From assembly GCF_018129025.1 (NCBI RefSeq), contig NZ_JAAEDI010000015.1, forward strand, positions 105,363-169,362: a stretch of DNA of 64,000 bases. Direction: 5' to 3'. Shown here piece by piece: positions 62,046-64,000 of this stretch (positions within the stretch are counted from its first letter, which is position 1; every line of letters begins with the position of its first letter). A model generated the notes under the pieces. It did no database searches, was not told where the DNA came from, and worked only from the letters and a program-made list of their open reading frames with translations. Made by a program: the position numbers and the translations under genes. Source of the DNA: Neoroseomonas terrae. GTDB lineage: Bacteria; Pseudomonadota; Alphaproteobacteria; Acetobacterales; Acetobacteraceae.

Positions 62046-64000
62046 ATGGCCCGGCTTCTTGCTGCGGCGCTGCTGCTGCCGCTCCTCGCCACGCCGGCGC
62101 GGGCCTCGATCGAGGGCGGCCGGGCCGCCGAGGCCCGCGGGGCGCTGCGCGAGGCGATGATCCAGTACCGCGACGCGGTTCGCCGGGCGCCGGCCCAGGC
62201 GGCCGCGCGGGCGGCGCTCGCGCAGGCGAGCCTTGATCGCGGCGATGGCGACACCGCGGAACGGGAGGCGCGAGCCGCGCTCGACCATGGCTACGATCCG
62301 GTCGTGGCGACGGCGATGCTTGCGCGTGCCTATCTGCTGCAGGGGCGGGGAAGCGACCTGTTGCGCGACATGCCGGTTCCGGCCGGACCGCCCGCCCTGG
62401 CCGCCGAGGTGGCGGCCGCCCGCATCCACGCATTGCTCGGTCTGGGGAGCACGGAGGAGGCGGCGACTGCGGCGGCCGAGGCGCTGCGTGCGAACCCTGC
62501 CACCGTATCCGTGCTGCTCGCCGCCGCGGCCGTGGCCCTGGCGCGTGGCGACCGCGATGCCGCCGAGGCGCGCACCGATGAGGCGCTGGCCATCGCTCCG
62601 ACCTCCCTCGACGCTCTGCTGCGCAAGGGCAGCATGATGCTTCTGCGCGGCGACGCCGTCGGCGCCGAGGCGACCTTCCTGCGCGCCATCGCGGCCGAGC
62701 CCGGGTCGGTCGAGGCACGGCTGCGGCGGGCGGAGGCACTGATCCGCCTCGATCGCCCCGGCGGCGCGCGGCAGGAGGTCGAGCTTGTCCTGCGCGAAGT
62801 ATCCGGGAGCGCAGCCGCGCTGTACCTGCGTGCGGTCATTCTGATCGGCGAGGAGGACTGGCGCGGTGCCGAGGACATGCTCCAGCGCATGGGCCCGGCA
62901 CTGGACACCTTCCCCGACGGGTTGCTGCTGCTCGCCGCGACGAAGCGCGCGCTGGGCCAGACGGCGCAGGCAGAGGAGGCGGCGCGTCGCTACCTCTCGC
63001 AGCGGCCGGGGGATCCGCGCGGCGTCGCCGTGCTCGCTTCGATCCTGGTCGGCGAGGGTCGCGCGGCCGAAGCGACGGCGGTGCTGGAGCGCGTGGTCGC
63101 GCGCGGTGACGCCGATGCCGCGGCCCTTGAGATGCTGGCACGGCACTACGCCCTGGCCGGCCGGCAGGATGATGCGGTCGCGATGCTGGAACAGGCGGCG
63201 CGGGCGGCGCCGCAGGATGCCGCCATCCGCACGCGGCTGGCCGCCGCCCGGCTTGCGCGCGGCGATGCGCAGGGCCCGGACCAGGCGGCCGAGGCCGCGC
63301 TGCGCCTCGCCCCCGTCCAGCCCGCGGCGCAGGATCTGCTGGCGGGCGCGGCACTGGCGCGCGGCGATGTCGCCGCTGCAGAAGCCGCTCTCGCGGCCGC
63401 CGACGGTCCGCGCAGCGAGGCCCGCGCCGTGCTCGAGGGCACGATCCGCCTGATCCGGCTCGACCTGCGCGGCGCCAGGCGGGAATTCGAGACGCTGATC
63501 CGCGCCAACGCCGACACCATCGCCGGCCGGCTCGGCCTCGCCCGCGTCGCCGCCATCCAGGGCGCGCAGGCCGAGGTGCTGGGCCTGCTCGGCGAGGTGC
63601 TGCGCCGCCAGCCGGACAACCTACCGGCGCTGCGGCAGCTCACCCGCATGGCTTCGGCGCCGGACGGCGCGCCGGCGCTTGCCCGGCTGGAGGTCGCCCT
63701 CGCCGAGGCGCCCGGCGAGGCCGCCCTCGGCATGGCGCTGGCCGAGGCACTAATCCGCAGCGGCCAGCCGGGCCGTGCGGTTGCGGTGCTGGAGGCGCCG
63801 GCGCTGGCAGCGCGGCTGCCGGCTTCCCGCCGTCTGGCGGCGCTGACGGAGGCGCACGCGGCGGCGCAGTCGCACCGCGCCATCGCGGTCGATGAGGTCG
63901 TCAGTCTCACTCGCCATCTGCCGCCGCTCCCTTCTTCACCTTCGCGCCAAGGGGACTTCCGCGATCACCCCGTGAGGCTCCGGCCGAAGCTGGTGGAACC
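62046..64000 (+). CDS. TPR-repeat protein, PrsT-like (truncated by window end)
   Basis: The frame from ATG 62046 stays open to the window edge (651 codons seen). A short signal peptide (RLLAAALLLPLLATPARA) precedes tandem TPR-like helical pairs, such as AEARGALREAMIQYRDAVRR, ALARGDRDAAEARTDEALAI and LLRGDAVGAEATFLRAIAAE. The position behind prsK-prsR matches PrsT (TIGR02917, PEP-CTERM TPR lipoprotein, about 900 residues). Unlike that family I see no lipobox Cys: the signal ends ARASIEGG, so it would be a soluble periplasmic protein or use another anchor. Ribosome site GGAGG at 62036-62040, six bases before the start. Confidence 0.85.
   Translation, partial: MARLLAAALLLPLLATPARASIEGGRAAEARGALREAMIQYRDAVRRAPAQAAARAALAQASLDRGDGDTAEREARAALDHGYDPVVATAMLARAYLLQGRGSDLLRDMPVPAGPPALAAEVAAARIHALLGLGSTEEAATAAAEALRANPATVSVLLAAAAVALARGDRDAAEARTDEALAIAPTSLDALLRKGSMMLLRGDAVGAEATFLRAIAAEPGSVEARLRRAEALIRLDRPGGARQEVELVLREVSGSAAALYLRAVILIGEEDWRGAEDMLQRMGPALDTFPDGLLLLAATKRALGQTAQAEEAARRYLSQRPGDPRGVAVLASILVGEGRAAEATAVLERVVARGDADAAALEMLARHYALAGRQDDAVAMLEQAARAAPQDAAIRTRLAAARLARGDAQGPDQAAEAALRLAPVQPAAQDLLAGAALARGDVAAAEAALAAADGPRSEARAVLEGTIRLIRLDLRGARREFETLIRANADTIAGRLGLARVAAIQGAQAEVLGLLGEVLRRQPDNLPALRQLTRMASAPDGAPALARLEVALAEAPGEAALGMALAEALIRSGQPGRAVAVLEAPALAARLPASRRLAALTEAHAAAQSHRAIAVDEVVSLTRHLPPLPSSPSRQGDFRDHPVRLRPKLVE

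Overview
The window looks like chromosomal DNA of a very GC-rich, flagellated alphaproteobacterium. The pointers are FliX (a flagellar regulator found in alphaproteobacteria), a DksA that keeps only one of the four zinc cysteines, an ECF42-type sigma factor with a DGPF partner, and many ATGA-overlapping operons. The style resembles Acetobacteraceae such as Roseomonas, but that placement is inference. There is no phage, IS transposase, CRISPR array or rRNA. One tRNA-Leu(TAG) is present.

Layout. 1-5.5 kb: stand-alone metabolic genes (tandem hot-dog thioesterase, DUF1810 protein, NtaA-type flavin monooxygenase, nitroreductase, SRAP peptidase) and dksA. 5.6-8.1 kb: a flagellar basal-body block with fliX diverging from flgI, a rod-binding protein and an FlgN-like chaperone; a near-consensus sigma-54 promoter precedes flgI. 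8.5-10.2 kb: DGPF protein plus ECF42 sigma factor. 10.5-12.5 kb: tRNA-Leu and a trigger factor about 170 residues too long, because a foreign-looking beta-rich domain sits inside its FKBP domain. 12.7-22.6 kb: a branched-chain amino-acid type ABC transporter with one set of ATPases and permeases and five consecutive paralogous Tat-signal binding proteins. 23-26.3 kb: a second NtaA-type monooxygenase, two small envelope proteins and an orphan oligopeptide-type ATPase.

26.6-64 kb is a polysaccharide island of about 37 kb. Its first part holds glycosyltransferases, a Wzx-like flippase, CelD-like GNAT proteins, a WalW-like deacetylase, a YdcF protein, an unusual oxidoreductase-epimerase fusion, and a nucleotide-sugar operon (two DegT aminotransferases, two left-handed beta-helix acyltransferases, Gfo/Idh/MocA dehydrogenase, epimerase). 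From 46.2 kb onward it is an exosortase A (XrtA/PEP-CTERM) exopolysaccharide locus. A leftward operon encodes Wza-like exporter, chain-length protein, BY-kinase-like ATPase, outer-membrane protein, XrtA-type ATPase, deacetylase, FemAB protein, glycosyltransferase and an exosortase with an EpsI-like tail. A rightward group encodes the initiating sugar transferase, PrsK histidine kinase, PrsR sigma-54 activator and a PrsT-like TPR protein cut by the window end. No PEP-CTERM substrate protein is visible here.

Five copies of a 190-235 bp intergenic repeat with hairpin ends lie downstream of operon ends along the window. Three AT-rich gaps sit in front of the polysaccharide operons and probably carry their regulation.
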